Assembly: GCF_030818415.1 (NCBI RefSeq)
Contig: NZ_JAUTAE010000001.1
Span: 1,901,001-1,965,000 of the forward strand
DNA from: Sphingomonas sp. SORGH_AS_0950
Lineage (GTDB): Bacteria > Pseudomonadota > Alphaproteobacteria > Sphingomonadales > Sphingomonadaceae
DNA length: 64,000 bases
Reading direction: 5' to 3'
A program made the translations under genes and the position numbers. A model generated the notes under the pieces. The model did no database searches. It saw only the letters and a program-made list of their open reading frames with translations, and was not told where the DNA came from. Shown here one piece after another: positions 33,125 through 43,124 of the stretch. Numbering within the stretch: the first letter of the stretch is position 1; the number at the start of each line of letters is the position of its first letter.

Positions 33125-34533
33125 CCCGCCCGCTGAATCTTCATCCCGACCGGCTGTTCCCCGCCGACCCGACCATTCGCGGCATCGCGCGCACCCTGTA
33201 CGCCGAGGTCGCCGACCTGCCGATCGTCAGCCCGCATGGTCATACCGATCCGCGCTGGTTCGCGACCGATGCACCCTGGCGCGATGCGACCGAGCTGTTG
33301 CTGGCGCCCGATCACTATATCTTCCGGATGCTCTACAGCCAGGGGATCGCGCTCGACGATCTGGCCATCCCCAGCAAGGCGGGTCGCCCCGCCACCGATC
33401 CGCGCGCGGCCTGGGCGCTGTTCGCCAGCCATTACCATCTGTTCCGCGGCACGCCGTCGCGCATGTGGCTCGACCATGTCTTTGCCGAGGTGTTCGGCAT
33501 GCCGGTCGCGCTGGAGGCGGCAACGGCCGACCTGTATTTCGACACGATCGGCGAGACGCTGGCGACCGAGGCCTTCCGCCCGCGCGCGCTGTTCGAGCGG
33601 TTCCGGATCGACTGCCTCGCCACCACCGAAGGAGCCGACGATGCGCTCCCGCATCACCGCGCGATCCGCGAATCGGGGTGGCAGGGGCGGGTCATCACCA
33701 CCTATCGCCCTGACAGCGTGATCGATGTCGAGCATGAGCAGTTCGCGGGCGCGATGCAGCGTTTCGCCGAGCTGACCGGCGAGGACGTGCATAGCTGGTC
33801 GGGCTATCTCGCCGCCCATGCCAAGCGCCGCGCGGCGTTCCGCGATATGGGCGCGACCGCGACCGATCATGGCCATCCCACTGCCGCGACCGCCAACCTG
33901 TCGAGAGCGGAGTGCGAGGCACTGTTCGCACGGATCGTCGGCGGCACCTGGACCCCGGCCGATGCCGAGCTGTTCCGTGCGCAGATGCTGACCGAGATGG
34001 CGAAGATGAGCGTCGCCGACGGCATGGTGATGCAGATCCATCCCGGATCGTTCCGCAACCACAATGCCGCGCTGTTCGCCAGCCATGGTCGCGACAAGGG
34101 CGCCGACCTGCCGATGCGCACTGATTATGTCCATGCGCTCAAGCCCATGCTCGACGTGGTCGGCAACGAACGCGACCTGACCATCATCCTCTTCACGCTG
34201 GACGAAAGCGTCTATGCGCGCGAGCTGGCGCCGCTGGCGGGCCATTATCCCTGCCTGAAGCTGGGCCCCGCCTGGTGGTTCCACGACAGCCCCGAGGGGA
34301 TGCGCCGGTTCCGCGAGATGACGACCGAGACGGCGGGCTTCTACAACACGGTCGGGTTCAACGACGACACCCGCGCCTTCCTGTCGATCCCGGCGCGGCA
34401 CGACGTCGCGCGGCGCGTCGATTGCGGCTTCCTGGCGCGGCTGGTCGCCGAGCACCGGCTGGAAGAGGATGAAGCGGTGGAACTGGCCCATGCGCTGACC
34501 AGCGGTCTCGTGCGATCGGCGTACCGGCTGTGA
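33121..34533 (+). CDS. uxaC: Glucuronate/galacturonate isomerase
   Basis: Isomerises D-glucuronate to D-fructuronate (and galacturonate to tagaturonate). 470 residues, the normal length. Metal-site motif SPHGHTDPRWFA near 38-49 and GPAWWFHDSPEGMRRFRE near 381-398 are conserved in UxaC. ATG 33121 overlaps the uxuA stop, and its own stop overlaps the GTG start of the next gene, giving an unbroken translational chain. Confidence 0.95.
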   Translation: MTRPLNLHPDRLFPADPTIRGIARTLYAEVADLPIVSPHGHTDPRWFATDAPWRDATELLLAPDHYIFRMLYSQGIALDDLAIPSKAGRPATDPRAAWALFASHYHLFRGTPSRMWLDHVFAEVFGMPVALEAATADLYFDTIGETLATEAFRPRALFERFRIDCLATTEGADDALPHHRAIRESGWQGRVITTYRPDSVIDVEHEQFAGAMQRFAELTGEDVHSWSGYLAAHAKRRAAFRDMGATATDHGHPTAATANLSRAECEALFARIVGGTWTPADAELFRAQMLTEMAKMSVADGMVMQIHPGSFRNHNAALFASHGRDKGADLPMRTDYVHALKPMLDVVGNERDLTIILFTLDESVYARELAPLAGHYPCLKLGPAWWFHDSPEGMRRFREMTTETAGFYNTVGFNDDTRAFLSIPARHDVARRVDCGFLARLVAEHRLEEDEAVELAHALTSGLVRSAYRL

Positions 34534-35972
34534 GCACGCCCCGGTTGAATGCCACGCAGGTCGCGGCCTTGCCCCAGGCGGTCGCGCGCCCCGGCTATGA
34601 CCGCGATGCGCAGAGGATCGGCATCGTCCATCTGGGCCTGGGCGCGTTCCACCGGGCGCATCAGGCGGTCTATACCGACGATGCCATGGCGGCGGGGGAT
34701 CGCGACTGGGCGATCGCCAGCGCCTCGCTGCGCTCCTCGGGGGTATGCGATGCGCTCGCCCCGCAGGACGGGCTCTATACCGTCACCGATCGCTCGGCGG
34801 AGGGCGAGGCCGTCCGCCTGATCGGCGCGGTGCGGGAGGTCAGCGCGGTCGCGAAGGCGCCCACCCGGCTGGCCGCGCTGCTCGCCGCCGCCGATACGCG
34901 GGTGGTGACGCTGACCGTAACCGAAAAGGGCTATTGGCGGCGGCCCGGCGGCGGCACCGACCTGTCGGGCATCGCGGCGGACGGCAACAGCATCTATCAC
35001 CATCTGGCCCGCGCGGTGACGGCGCGGCGCGCTGCGGGGCTGGGGCCGCTGACGCTGGTCAGTTGCGACAATCTGCCCGACAATGGCCGGGTGCTGCATG
35101 GCGGCGTGGCGGCCTTTCTCGATCATCAGGGACTGGCGGCCGAGCGCGACTGGTTCGAGCGCGAATGGCGCGCGCCCAACACCATGGTCGACCGCATCGT
35201 CCCCGCCGTGACCGATACCGATCTCGACCGGGTCGAGGCGATGCTGGGCCTGCGCGACGCGGCGGCCGTCGTCACCGAACCCTATCGCCAATGGGTGATC
35301 GAGGATGATTTCGCCGCCGACCGACCGCGCTGGGATGCGGGTGGTGCAACCTTCGTCGCAGATGTCGCGCCCTATGAAACCGCCAAGCTGCGTATGCTCA
35401 ACGGCGCGCATTCGGCGCTGGCCTATCTCGGGCTGGAGCGGGGGCATGACTATGTCCATCAGGCGATCGCCGATCCCGTCATCCGCCCGCTGGTCGAGAC
35501 GCTGATGCGGGCCGAGGCGGCGACCGGCTTCACCCCGGCCCGGGGGCAGGATCTGGACGCCTATGCCGATGCGCTGCTGGCGCGCTTCGCCAATCCGTCG
35601 CTGGCGCATCGCCTGTCGCAGATCGCGAGCGACGGGTCGCAAAAGGTCGGGCCGCGCTGGCTCGGCTCGCTGGCGGATCATGCGCCGCGGGGCACCGACA
35701 TGCCCGCGACGCTGGCCGCGCTGGGCGCCTGGCTGCGCTTCATCCGGCGCGAGCATCCCGCCTCCCCCGATCCGCGCTCGGCCGAACTGGCGGCACTGTG
35801 GCAAAGCGCGGGCGAGGCGGGGCTGATCGACGCGCTGTTCGGCGAGCACGGCCTGCTGGCGAGCGACTGGCATCCGTCTGCGTCGCAGCGGGCGGTGCTG
35901 GCGCGTCACATCGGCGCGACCGCGCTGAGCGGGGACACGCCGTTTTCATCGAACGCCTCGACCGCGACATAA
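34530..35972 (+). CDS. uxuB: Mannitol dehydrogenase family, probable fructuronate reductase
   Basis: 480-residue long-chain polyol dehydrogenase. The Rossmann motif GLGAFHRAHQAVYTD near 35-49 and the catalytic block LRMLNGAHSALAYLGL near 287-302 with Lys in YETAKLRMLNG are typical. With uxuA and uxaC, the step is D-fructuronate to D-mannonate by NADH. The start is GTG (34530). Its last 67 bases overlap the end of the convergent GH43 gene. Confidence 0.9.
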   Translation: MSTPRLNATQVAALPQAVARPGYDRDAQRIGIVHLGLGAFHRAHQAVYTDDAMAAGDRDWAIASASLRSSGVCDALAPQDGLYTVTDRSAEGEAVRLIGAVREVSAVAKAPTRLAALLAAADTRVVTLTVTEKGYWRRPGGGTDLSGIAADGNSIYHHLARAVTARRAAGLGPLTLVSCDNLPDNGRVLHGGVAAFLDHQGLAAERDWFEREWRAPNTMVDRIVPAVTDTDLDRVEAMLGLRDAAAVVTEPYRQWVIEDDFAADRPRWDAGGATFVADVAPYETAKLRMLNGAHSALAYLGLERGHDYVHQAIADPVIRPLVETLMRAEAATGFTPARGQDLDAYADALLARFANPSLAHRLSQIASDGSQKVGPRWLGSLADHAPRGTDMPATLAALGAWLRFIRREHPASPDPRSAELAALWQSAGEAGLIDALFGEHGLLASDWHPSASQRAVLARHIGATALSGDTPFSSNASTAT

Positions 35973-37702
35973 TAAGGCTGGCCGCTGGTCAGCGCGCGCA
36001 AGGGGAGCGTGGCGGCCTCACCGCCCGCGACCCGGTCCGCGAACAGCTGATAGCTCAGATACAGCCGGTCGGGCCGGATGCCCCAGCGGACATTATAGCC
36101 GACCGCGCCCGGCACCCGCCGCCAGCGGATCGTTGCATCGCGGCTGTCCGCCTCGCGCCTGGCCTCGACCAGCACGGGCGCGGCGGGCACGGGCCCGTCG
36201 GCGCGGCCGAATACCCTCAGGTCGCTGATCGCCAGATGCGCGCCGCCGATATGGCCGTGGACATAGCGGACATAGCGGGTCCGCACGGCCGCGGGGAGCG
36301 CGAAATAGGCGTTGGGCCGGTCGCGGCGCGGCGCCTCGGTCCGGGCGAGCGGGTGCCAATGGCGGCCATCGCGCGAATGCTCCAGCCGGAATTCGGTATA
36401 GATGTCCGGCGCATCGCCGAAGCGCCCCGCCTGGTAATCGGCGAAATTGACCTGCACCGCGCGCACCGTCTTCACCGCGCCCAGATCGACGGTCAGCGTC
36501 GCGCCCGCCGCCTTGCTGGGCGACAGCCAGAAGCTGCGGGGATTCTCATCGGTCGCGTCGCTTGCCGGGTGCCCGGCCACCGCCCCGCTCGCCACCACGG
36601 GCTTGCGATAGGACAGCAGCATCCATCCGGTGAACAACGCCTCGGGATCGGTAACGCGGCCGCGCGGCACATAATGCGGGAAATCGCCGAAACGGGTCGA
36701 GACATGCATCTGGCCATCAGCCTCGAACGCAGCGGGCCATAGCCCGATGCGCCGCTCGAACGTCCAGTTATAGCCGATCCACGGCGTGCCGGTGTTCCAC
36801 CAATTGCCATGCGCGTCCTGGAAGCTGTTGCCATGCCCCGCCCCCTGGACGAAGCCGCCGGGCTTGTACCCGACCGGGTTGTAGGGCGCATAGGTGAACG
36901 GCCCCATCGGCGACGTCCCGACATAGGTGCCGGTCGCATAGCTGTTATACTCGGTCCCCGGCGCGCCATATTGCAGATAATATCGCCCGCCCGTCCGGGT
37001 CATCCACGCGCCTTCCATATAGGGGGTGATCGGCGTGCCGTCGGGCAGCGTCCCGCTATGGTCCTGGCCGAACCGCTCCCAGCCATGATGCGCGGGGTCG
37101 AGCCTGATGAAGGCGCGACGCGGCGTGCCATAGACCATCTTCCCATCGGCGAAGCGCACCGGCGCGCCATAGATCGGAAAGACGTTGGACGAGTTCCAAT
37201 AAAGATACCAACGCCTGTCCTCGTCCTGGAAAAGGTCGGGGTCCCAGGGGCCGGGGGGCACCTGCCCCGGCTTGATGCGATCCTCTAACCCCGATCGCAC
37301 CGCGCCGGGCAGCGGCGGCATGCGACGGACGAAATAGTCGAGCCTGCCGCTCGCCGGATCGCTGGTCGCATAGATCGCGCCCTGGCCGGTCATCGAGGGC
37401 ATGATGAGCAACCGCTCCCCGTCCGACCGCACGGCGGGCGCGACGATCCCCTCGGCGGGCCAGCGGCTGGGGGTGACGAAGCGCCAGTGGATCAGGTCGG
37501 TCGAGTGCCAATAGCCATCGGCCAGCGTCAGGAAGAGATAATAGGCCCCTTTGAACCGCACGATCACCGGATCGGCGCCGGTGCGGTAGGAGACGCCCTC
37601 GTTCACCTGCTCAAAATTATACCGGTAATCGATGTCGACCGGGTTGGCATATGTCTGGGCGGGGGACTGGATCGCGGCGGCGAGCCCGAGCGACAGGATC
37701 AT
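35906..37702 (-). CDS. GH43 glycosidase with discoidin-like and Fn3-like domains
   Basis: 598 residues: short N-terminal signal, a five-bladed GH43 catalytic domain at about 20-350, an F5/8-type-C-like region at about 380-500 and a fibronectin-III-like end. Candidate catalytic residues are Asp44 (GADPVIV), the Asp in WDPDLFQDED and the Glu in MEGAWMTR, matching the base, pKa modulator and acid of the family. GH43 enzymes cleave arabinose or xylose side chains of plant glycans; which sugar is not clear. ATG overlaps the upstream DUF6445 stop by four bases. Confidence 0.82.
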   Translation of the reverse strand: MILSLGLAAAIQSPAQTYANPVDIDYRYNFEQVNEGVSYRTGADPVIVRFKGAYYLFLTLADGYWHSTDLIHWRFVTPSRWPAEGIVAPAVRSDGERLLIMPSMTGQGAIYATSDPASGRLDYFVRRMPPLPGAVRSGLEDRIKPGQVPPGPWDPDLFQDEDRRWYLYWNSSNVFPIYGAPVRFADGKMVYGTPRRAFIRLDPAHHGWERFGQDHSGTLPDGTPITPYMEGAWMTRTGGRYYLQYGAPGTEYNSYATGTYVGTSPMGPFTYAPYNPVGYKPGGFVQGAGHGNSFQDAHGNWWNTGTPWIGYNWTFERRIGLWPAAFEADGQMHVSTRFGDFPHYVPRGRVTDPEALFTGWMLLSYRKPVVASGAVAGHPASDATDENPRSFWLSPSKAAGATLTVDLGAVKTVRAVQVNFADYQAGRFGDAPDIYTEFRLEHSRDGRHWHPLARTEAPRRDRPNAYFALPAAVRTRYVRYVHGHIGGAHLAISDLRVFGRADGPVPAAPVLVEARREADSRDATIRWRRVPGAVGYNVRWGIRPDRLYLSYQLFADRVAGGEAATLPLRALTSGQPYYVAVEAFDENGVSPLSAVAPM

Positions 37703-38379
37703 GGTCGCGCCTGCACGAACATGTTGGCGGTCAGGCGGCCGATACGCGGATCGGCGTTGAGCGGCATGTCGGGCGGGATGATCCCCGAATGGAGCAGGCT
37801 GCCCTGATAGATGACGACGCGGTCGACCCTGGCCTCGACCATGCCGATCCGCTCATAGGCGGTATCGCTGCCTGCGATATAGCCGGTCCGTGCCGCCCCG
37901 GCGCGACGCGCGGCGGCGAGAAAATCGTCGCGATTGGCCGCGTCCACCCGTTCGATCGCGGTGGCGCGCTGGCGGTAGAAGGCGGTGCCGCTGCCGGGCG
38001 TGTCGGACAGATAGTGGAGCACCGCCAGATAGCCCGGATCGATCGAATCGAAATGCGGCATACACTGCGCCGGAGACAGGGCATGGGGCGCGGCGGTGAT
38101 CATCGAGAAACTGGCCTCGATCCAGTCGAAGCGATCCACCGCGAACGCGCCGCCGATAAAGGGCGCCACCGCTTCGAGCAGCGCGGTGGCATAGCCATGG
38201 CCCGCACCATCGGCCGGTGTCAGGACGCGCCGGACACCGGGATAGCCATTGCCCGATGCTGGCGGAAACGGTGCCAGCGCCGCCGCCATGGCAACGATCG
38301 CCGGGACATCGCCCATCACGTCGTCGACCACCACGACCGGACTTTGCGACGCGCCGATGCGGAGGAGGCGGGGCGTCAT
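37699..38379 (-). CDS. DUF6445 family protein
   Basis: 226 residues of the family that accompanies TonB receptors and tryptophan-halogenase-like genes in sphingomonads and xanthomonads. MPHFDSIDPGYLAVLHYLSDTPGSGTAFYRQR near 107-138 and YQGSLLHSGII near 191-201 resemble the HxD...H metal triad and beta-strands of a 2-oxoglutarate/iron oxygenase fold, so it could be a hydroxylase; this is inference. It lies 26 bases downstream of the receptor gene and overlaps the GH43 start. Confidence 0.75.
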   Translation of the reverse strand: MTPRLLRIGASQSPVVVVDDVMGDVPAIVAMAAALAPFPPASGNGYPGVRRVLTPADGAGHGYATALLEAVAPFIGGAFAVDRFDWIEASFSMITAAPHALSPAQCMPHFDSIDPGYLAVLHYLSDTPGSGTAFYRQRATAIERVDAANRDDFLAAARRAGAARTGYIAGSDTAYERIGMVEARVDRVVIYQGSLLHSGIIPPDMPLNADPRIGRLTANMFVQARP

Positions 38380-38405
38380 GACGATACCGCCTCCCCGTGC
38401 GTCGG

Positions 38406-41400
38406 TCAGAACTTGTACCGCGCGCCGACCTGGAAGGAGCGCGGCACGCCGATCGTGTCGTTCTCCCGCTTGGTCGGGTTCACGCCCGACCCGGCACCCC
38501 AGGCGGTGTAGGTCCGGTTGACCGAGTCGAACAGGTTGAACGCCGCGAAATTGACCTCCAGATCATGCCCCCAGGGCATGTGGAAATTCTTCGAGATGCG
38601 CGCATCGACCGAGGCATAGCCGACGATCTGGTCGGGCCAGAACACGCCGCCGAAATTGCCATAGGCGTTCGCATTTTCCGGCGGATTGGCCGGGAAGATC
38701 ACCTGGCCGAAGGACGGGCCCGAGCTGAAGGTGCCGGTCAGCGAGATCTTGGTGTCCCACGGCCCCTTGGCGATGCCGGTGCCGACGAAGCGCCACTTCT
38801 CGACGCCCGCGACATAGTTCCAGCCATAGGCATCGACGCGCGGGCCATTGTAGAATTCATCGCCCTGCAATTCCTGCGCGACGTTGCTCTTGGCCTGCTG
38901 CACCGTCAGCGTCGCGGTAAAGCCCCATTTGGAGCCCGTCACGAACGGCTTTTCGGCGGTGAAGTAGATGGCGTTATATTCCGCCTTGCCCGCATTCGAC
39001 CCGATGTTCAGCTTGCCGCTATAGCCGGGCAGGATGCCCGAGGCGGGGAAGAGATCCTCGATCCACTGATCGCCCTGGCTGGTATATTGGCCGCTGGGCA
39101 GGCGGTTGCCGCGCACATATTTGAAGATGTTGTGGCTGCGTATGTGGCTGAACGTGACCGAGGTCTGGACGACGCCCAGCCGCTTGCGGAAGCCGAAGTT
39201 GAACTGATCCGAATAGGGCAGCCGGGTGTTGTTGTTGAGCAGCCAGACATCGCCCCCCACCCCGGTCGCGGTCGCCGCCGCGCGCAGCGTATCGACGTTC
39301 TTGTAGCCGCTGTTCCAGGCCAGCGTCGCGGGCGGCAGCGCGCCGCCATTGCCCGCGCGGATGCTGGCGCAGGTCGGCTGGCCGGGACCGTCGCAGAAGC
39401 TGAGCGTGACCGTCTGCTGATAGAGCGCCTTCACCGTCTCGATGCCCGACGCGATGAACAGCGGCCGGTCGTAATAGCGGCCCGCGCCTGCGAAGAAGAT
39501 GGTGTCGCGGTCGCCGTTCACGTCATAGGAAATGCCCAGGCGCGGCTGGAACGCCTTCCAATAGGGTTTCCGGTTGCTGCCCGTGGAGATGTAATCCTCC
39601 GGGTTGATCCCCGCCGCCTGCCAGGGCTGGTAATTGCGCAGCGCATTGGCGATCGCGGCGGGGGTGACGAACTTGTCGTTCTTGGCGTTGGTCTCATAGT
39701 CCCAGCGCAGGCCCGCATTGATGGTGATATGGTCGTTGACCGTCCAGTCGTCCTGGATGAACAGGCCGATCTGCGTGTCCTTGGCGGTGGCGGGGCGCAC
39801 CGGCACGACCGAGATGGCGGCCTGTTGCGGGGTCGAATTCTCGAATGAGGTGAAGGTCGACGGCGTGAAATAATAGGCGCCGTTGCCCAGATTGTCCTCG
39901 GAGCGCGACAGGTCGTTCAGCGACACCTTGACGCCCGCCTTCACGACATGGCGATCGCCGAAGAAGGTCACATTGTCCTTGAACGTCCAGGTCTTCTGGT
40001 TGTCGATCTGCTCGAACCCGTTGGTGCCGAGCTGCGCCACGGCGGCGCCGGGCTTGCCCAGCACGATCTCGGGGCCGGTGCCGGTGCGCGGCGTGCCGTT
40101 GAAGACGCTGTTATAGGCGATCGTCGCCTCGTTCAGCCAATGGTCGCCGCGATGATTCCATTCGAGCTGGTAGAGATCGATCTTCGACTCGAGCAGATGG
40201 CCGTGCGAAGGCACCGCGATGCCACCAAAGTCCGCCAGATTGCTCTCGCGGCGGAAGAAGCCGCTGAAATTGACGGTGTCGGCATTGGACAGGAAGGCGG
40301 TCAGCTTGCCGAAATAGAGGCGCTGGCTGAAATCCTGCGGATAGCTGCCATTATACTGGCTGGCGATCGCCTGCGGCACATTCTGGGTCGGGTCGGCGGA
40401 ATTGGTCTGGCCGAGCAGCACCGCCGCCGACGGCGATTTCTGGTCGGTCGCCTCGAACGCGCCATAGATGTGCAGCACGTCCTTGATGATCGGGCCGCCC
40501 AGATCGGCGCCATATTGCTTGCGGTCGTAATTGCCCTGCTGAAGCTGCCCGTCGATATTGTTGGCATGGCCCGGCCGGTCGAAATATTTGGTGCCGTAGA
40601 AGGATTTGGGCTGCCACTCGCCGAACAGCGTACCATGGTAGGAGGTGCCGCCGGTCTTGGTCACGGCGGTGATGACCGCCGATCCCGCCTGGTCGTACTC
40701 CGCCTTGAAATTCTGGGTGTCGACCTTGAACTCCTGCACCGCCAGCTGCGGGAAGGGGTTGCCCTGGCTGAAATTCTGGCCCGCGACGCCGCCGTGATTG
40801 ACCTGGTTCTTCAGGGACAGGCCGTCGATGAAGACGTTGATATTGTCGGCGCTGATGCCGCCCGCCTGGACCTGGCGATTGCCGCGTCCCGGCGTCACCG
40901 CGACGCCCGGTGCGAGCGCCGCGAAGTTCAGGAAGTTGCGGTCGCTCTGCGGCAGGCTTTCGATCTGCTGCTGCGAGACGTTGGTGGAGACCTCGGCGGT
41001 GCGCACCTCCTGGGTGCGGCGGCCGGTGACGACGACATCGCCGCTGGCGACGGCCGCGTCGGCCGATCCGGTGGTGGCGGTGGCGGCAGGCTCGCCGATA
41101 TCGGCGGTGATGATCTGGCCGACCGGCACCACGACCTCTTCGGGCGGCTGGCCCTGGACCGCGACGCGGTAGGTGCTGGGGCGGATGCCGGGGATGGTAT
41201 AGTCGCCCGCCGCATTGGTGCGGCCGTTGATGACCTGGCCCGTCGTCAGGTCGGTGATGGTGACCGTCGTCCCGGCCGCCGCGCCCTCGACATGGCCGCG
41301 CAGGGTGGAGGTCGCCTGGGCCAGGGCTGGCGCGCTCACGACCAGGGTCGCGGCCATCGCCATCGCCGAAATCCCGCGGACGAGACGCACACGATCGATT

Positions 41401-41411
41401 CTGGATGCCAT
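38406..41411 (-). CDS. Large TonB-dependent receptor (carboxypeptidase-like N-domain)
   Basis: 1001 residues. After the signal peptide comes a carboxypeptidase-regulatory-like beta-sandwich (STLRGHVEGAAAGTTVTITD), then a plug (QAGGISADNINVFIDGLSLKNQ) and a large barrel ending in Phe (QVGARYKF). This 'CarboxypepD_reg' type often imports oligosaccharides. I chose ATG 41409-41411 because GGAGGGG lies eight bases upstream. Two LacI operator palindromes are about 92-123 bases upstream, giving carbohydrate control. Confidence 0.92.
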   Translation of the reverse strand: MASRIDRVRLVRGISAMAMAATLVVSAPALAQATSTLRGHVEGAAAGTTVTITDLTTGQVINGRTNAAGDYTIPGIRPSTYRVAVQGQPPEEVVVPVGQIITADIGEPAATATTGSADAAVASGDVVVTGRRTQEVRTAEVSTNVSQQQIESLPQSDRNFLNFAALAPGVAVTPGRGNRQVQAGGISADNINVFIDGLSLKNQVNHGGVAGQNFSQGNPFPQLAVQEFKVDTQNFKAEYDQAGSAVITAVTKTGGTSYHGTLFGEWQPKSFYGTKYFDRPGHANNIDGQLQQGNYDRKQYGADLGGPIIKDVLHIYGAFEATDQKSPSAAVLLGQTNSADPTQNVPQAIASQYNGSYPQDFSQRLYFGKLTAFLSNADTVNFSGFFRRESNLADFGGIAVPSHGHLLESKIDLYQLEWNHRGDHWLNEATIAYNSVFNGTPRTGTGPEIVLGKPGAAVAQLGTNGFEQIDNQKTWTFKDNVTFFGDRHVVKAGVKVSLNDLSRSEDNLGNGAYYFTPSTFTSFENSTPQQAAISVVPVRPATAKDTQIGLFIQDDWTVNDHITINAGLRWDYETNAKNDKFVTPAAIANALRNYQPWQAAGINPEDYISTGSNRKPYWKAFQPRLGISYDVNGDRDTIFFAGAGRYYDRPLFIASGIETVKALYQQTVTLSFCDGPGQPTCASIRAGNGGALPPATLAWNSGYKNVDTLRAAATATGVGGDVWLLNNNTRLPYSDQFNFGFRKRLGVVQTSVTFSHIRSHNIFKYVRGNRLPSGQYTSQGDQWIEDLFPASGILPGYSGKLNIGSNAGKAEYNAIYFTAEKPFVTGSKWGFTATLTVQQAKSNVAQELQGDEFYNGPRVDAYGWNYVAGVEKWRFVGTGIAKGPWDTKISLTGTFSSGPSFGQVIFPANPPENANAYGNFGGVFWPDQIVGYASVDARISKNFHMPWGHDLEVNFAAFNLFDSVNRTYTAWGAGSGVNPTKRENDTIGVPRSFQVGARYKF

Positions 41412-41502
41412 TTCAATCCCCTCCATGATCATCCCTTGTGCCCCGTCATGTTCCCCGACAGCCGATGACGCGCATCGACCGCCTGAGCCTTTCAGGACTT
41501 GT

Positions 41503-41514
41503 GTAACCGGTTAC
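41503..41514. promoter_or_regulatory. LacI operator palindrome 1 (receptor promoter)
   Basis: GTAACCGGTTAC, a perfect 12-base palindrome with the central CG of LacI-family sites. It is 92 bases upstream of the TonB receptor ATG and 20 bases from the next copy, two helical turns. Confidence 0.85.
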
Positions 41515-41522
41515 TTGGCTGC

Positions 41523-41534
41523 GTAACCGGTTAC
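41523..41534. promoter_or_regulatory. LacI operator palindrome 2 (receptor promoter)
   Basis: Second identical GTAACCGGTTAC, centre-to-centre 20 bases from the first. A pair on the same face of the helix favours cooperative binding of two dimers. Confidence 0.85.
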
Positions 41535-41585
41535 AACCACCGTGATCGGGTTCCACCCGATATCGATTTCCCTGTTACGGAAATG

Positions 41586-43124
41586 TCACAGTCCGGCGGG
41601 AAGCGCGGGCGCCCGGCAATGGCGGGCGATGAACGCCTCATGGGTGGGCATCGCCGCCGCGACCTCGGCGATAACCTCTTCGACATCCTTCAGAAAGTCG
41701 CTCGCCTGGGCATCGGGGATCATATCGACCATCGGGTCATGCCGCGCGACCAGCCCCTGCCCCAGCAGCACCTGCACCCAGCTTTCCTCGCGGAACAGCT
41801 CGGCCTTGCCATGCATGAAGAAGCGCGCCGACGAGCGGAACAGCGCGATCCGTTCGGCCAGGCTGTCGGGCACGTCCATATGCTTGAGATACTGCCAGAA
41901 GGGCGTGTCCTGGCGATTCGTCACCTTGTAATGCGCGATGATGAAGTCGCGCACGTCGCGATATTCGAAATCGGTCTGGCGGTTATATTCCTCCCGATCG
42001 ACCGCATGGAAACCGCGCCCCGGAAACAGCGCGATCAGCCGCAGCAGCCCCGTCTGGATCAGATGGATACTGGTCGACTCCAGCGGCTCCAGGAATCCGC
42101 CCGCCAGCCCCAGCGCGACGACATTCTTCTCCCAGGCGCGGATACGCTTGCCGGGGCGGAAGCGGACCGCGCGCGGATCGCCCAGCGCGGGCGTGTCGAG
42201 ATGCGCGAGCAACGTCGCCGCCGCCTCGTCATCCGAGGTGAAGCCGCTGGCATAGACATGGCCGTTGCCGGTGCGGTGCTGGAGCGGGATGCGCCATTGC
42301 CACCCGGCGCCATGCGCGGTCGAGCGGGTATAGGGGGTCAGCGGCCCGCCACCCCGGACGCTCGGCACCGCCAGCGCGCGGTCGCAGAGCAGCCATTGGC
42401 TCCAATCCTCATAGCCGACGCCCATCGCCTCGCCGATCAGCAGGGCGCGCATTCCGGAGCAGTCGATGAACAGGTCGCCGTCCACCGTCCGCCCATCGGC
42501 CAGCACGACATGGTCGAGAAAGCCGTCGCTGGCGCGCGCCTTGGCCGCGACGATCCGCCCCTCGATCCGCTCCACGCCCGCCGCCTCGGCACGCCCGCGC
42601 AGGTAGCGCGCATAGAGCGAGGCATCGAAATGATAGGCATAGTCCAGGTCCGCCATCGGCGAATAGGGATTGGACGGATCGGGCATGGCGAAGCGGTTCA
42701 TCCGCGCCGCCAGCGTGTTCAGCGCATAATGGTCGAGATGCTTCGCTCGCCCGCGCGCGGCCTCCTTCAGCCAGAACTGGTGACAGTGCAGCCAGTAGAG
42801 ATCCTGCCCGATCTTGCCGAAGCCATGGATATAGCTGTGCCCCGGTTCGCGCCAGTTGCGGAACTCGATGCCCAGCTTGAAGGTCGCCTGGGTCGCGCGG
42901 ACCATCTCATATTCGTCGATCCCGGCCAGGCCGTTGAAGGTGCGGATCGCGGGGATCGTCGCCTCGCCGACGCCGATCGTGCCGATCTCCTCGGACTCGA
43001 TCAGGCGGATCGTATAGGCCCCGAGGAACAGTCGCGACAGCAGCGCCGCCGTCATCCACCCGGCGGTGCCGCCGCCGACGATGGTGATGGTCCTGATCGG
43101 CGCATTGGGATTGGGATCGGTCAT
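41586..43124 (-). CDS. Flavin-dependent tryptophan-halogenase-like enzyme
   Basis: 512 residues from ATG 43122-43124. Dinucleotide motif VGGGTAGW at 16-23, the conserved Lys83 in ATFKLGIEF (equivalent to the catalytic Lys of PrnA), and the GWQWRIP signature (WxWxIP) at about 274-280, which is diagnostic of flavin-dependent halogenases. All key residues are present, so it should bind reduced FAD and form HOCl or a related oxidant. No tryptophan or antibiotic genes adjoin it; it overlaps the LacI gene and sits in a sugar-uptake regulon. The natural substrate is unknown. Confidence 0.88.
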   Translation of the reverse strand: MTDPNPNAPIRTITIVGGGTAGWMTAALLSRLFLGAYTIRLIESEEIGTIGVGEATIPAIRTFNGLAGIDEYEMVRATQATFKLGIEFRNWREPGHSYIHGFGKIGQDLYWLHCHQFWLKEAARGRAKHLDHYALNTLAARMNRFAMPDPSNPYSPMADLDYAYHFDASLYARYLRGRAEAAGVERIEGRIVAAKARASDGFLDHVVLADGRTVDGDLFIDCSGMRALLIGEAMGVGYEDWSQWLLCDRALAVPSVRGGGPLTPYTRSTAHGAGWQWRIPLQHRTGNGHVYASGFTSDDEAAATLLAHLDTPALGDPRAVRFRPGKRIRAWEKNVVALGLAGGFLEPLESTSIHLIQTGLLRLIALFPGRGFHAVDREEYNRQTDFEYRDVRDFIIAHYKVTNRQDTPFWQYLKHMDVPDSLAERIALFRSSARFFMHGKAELFREESWVQVLLGQGLVARHDPMVDMIPDAQASDFLKDVEEVIAEVAAAMPTHEAFIARHCRAPALPAGL

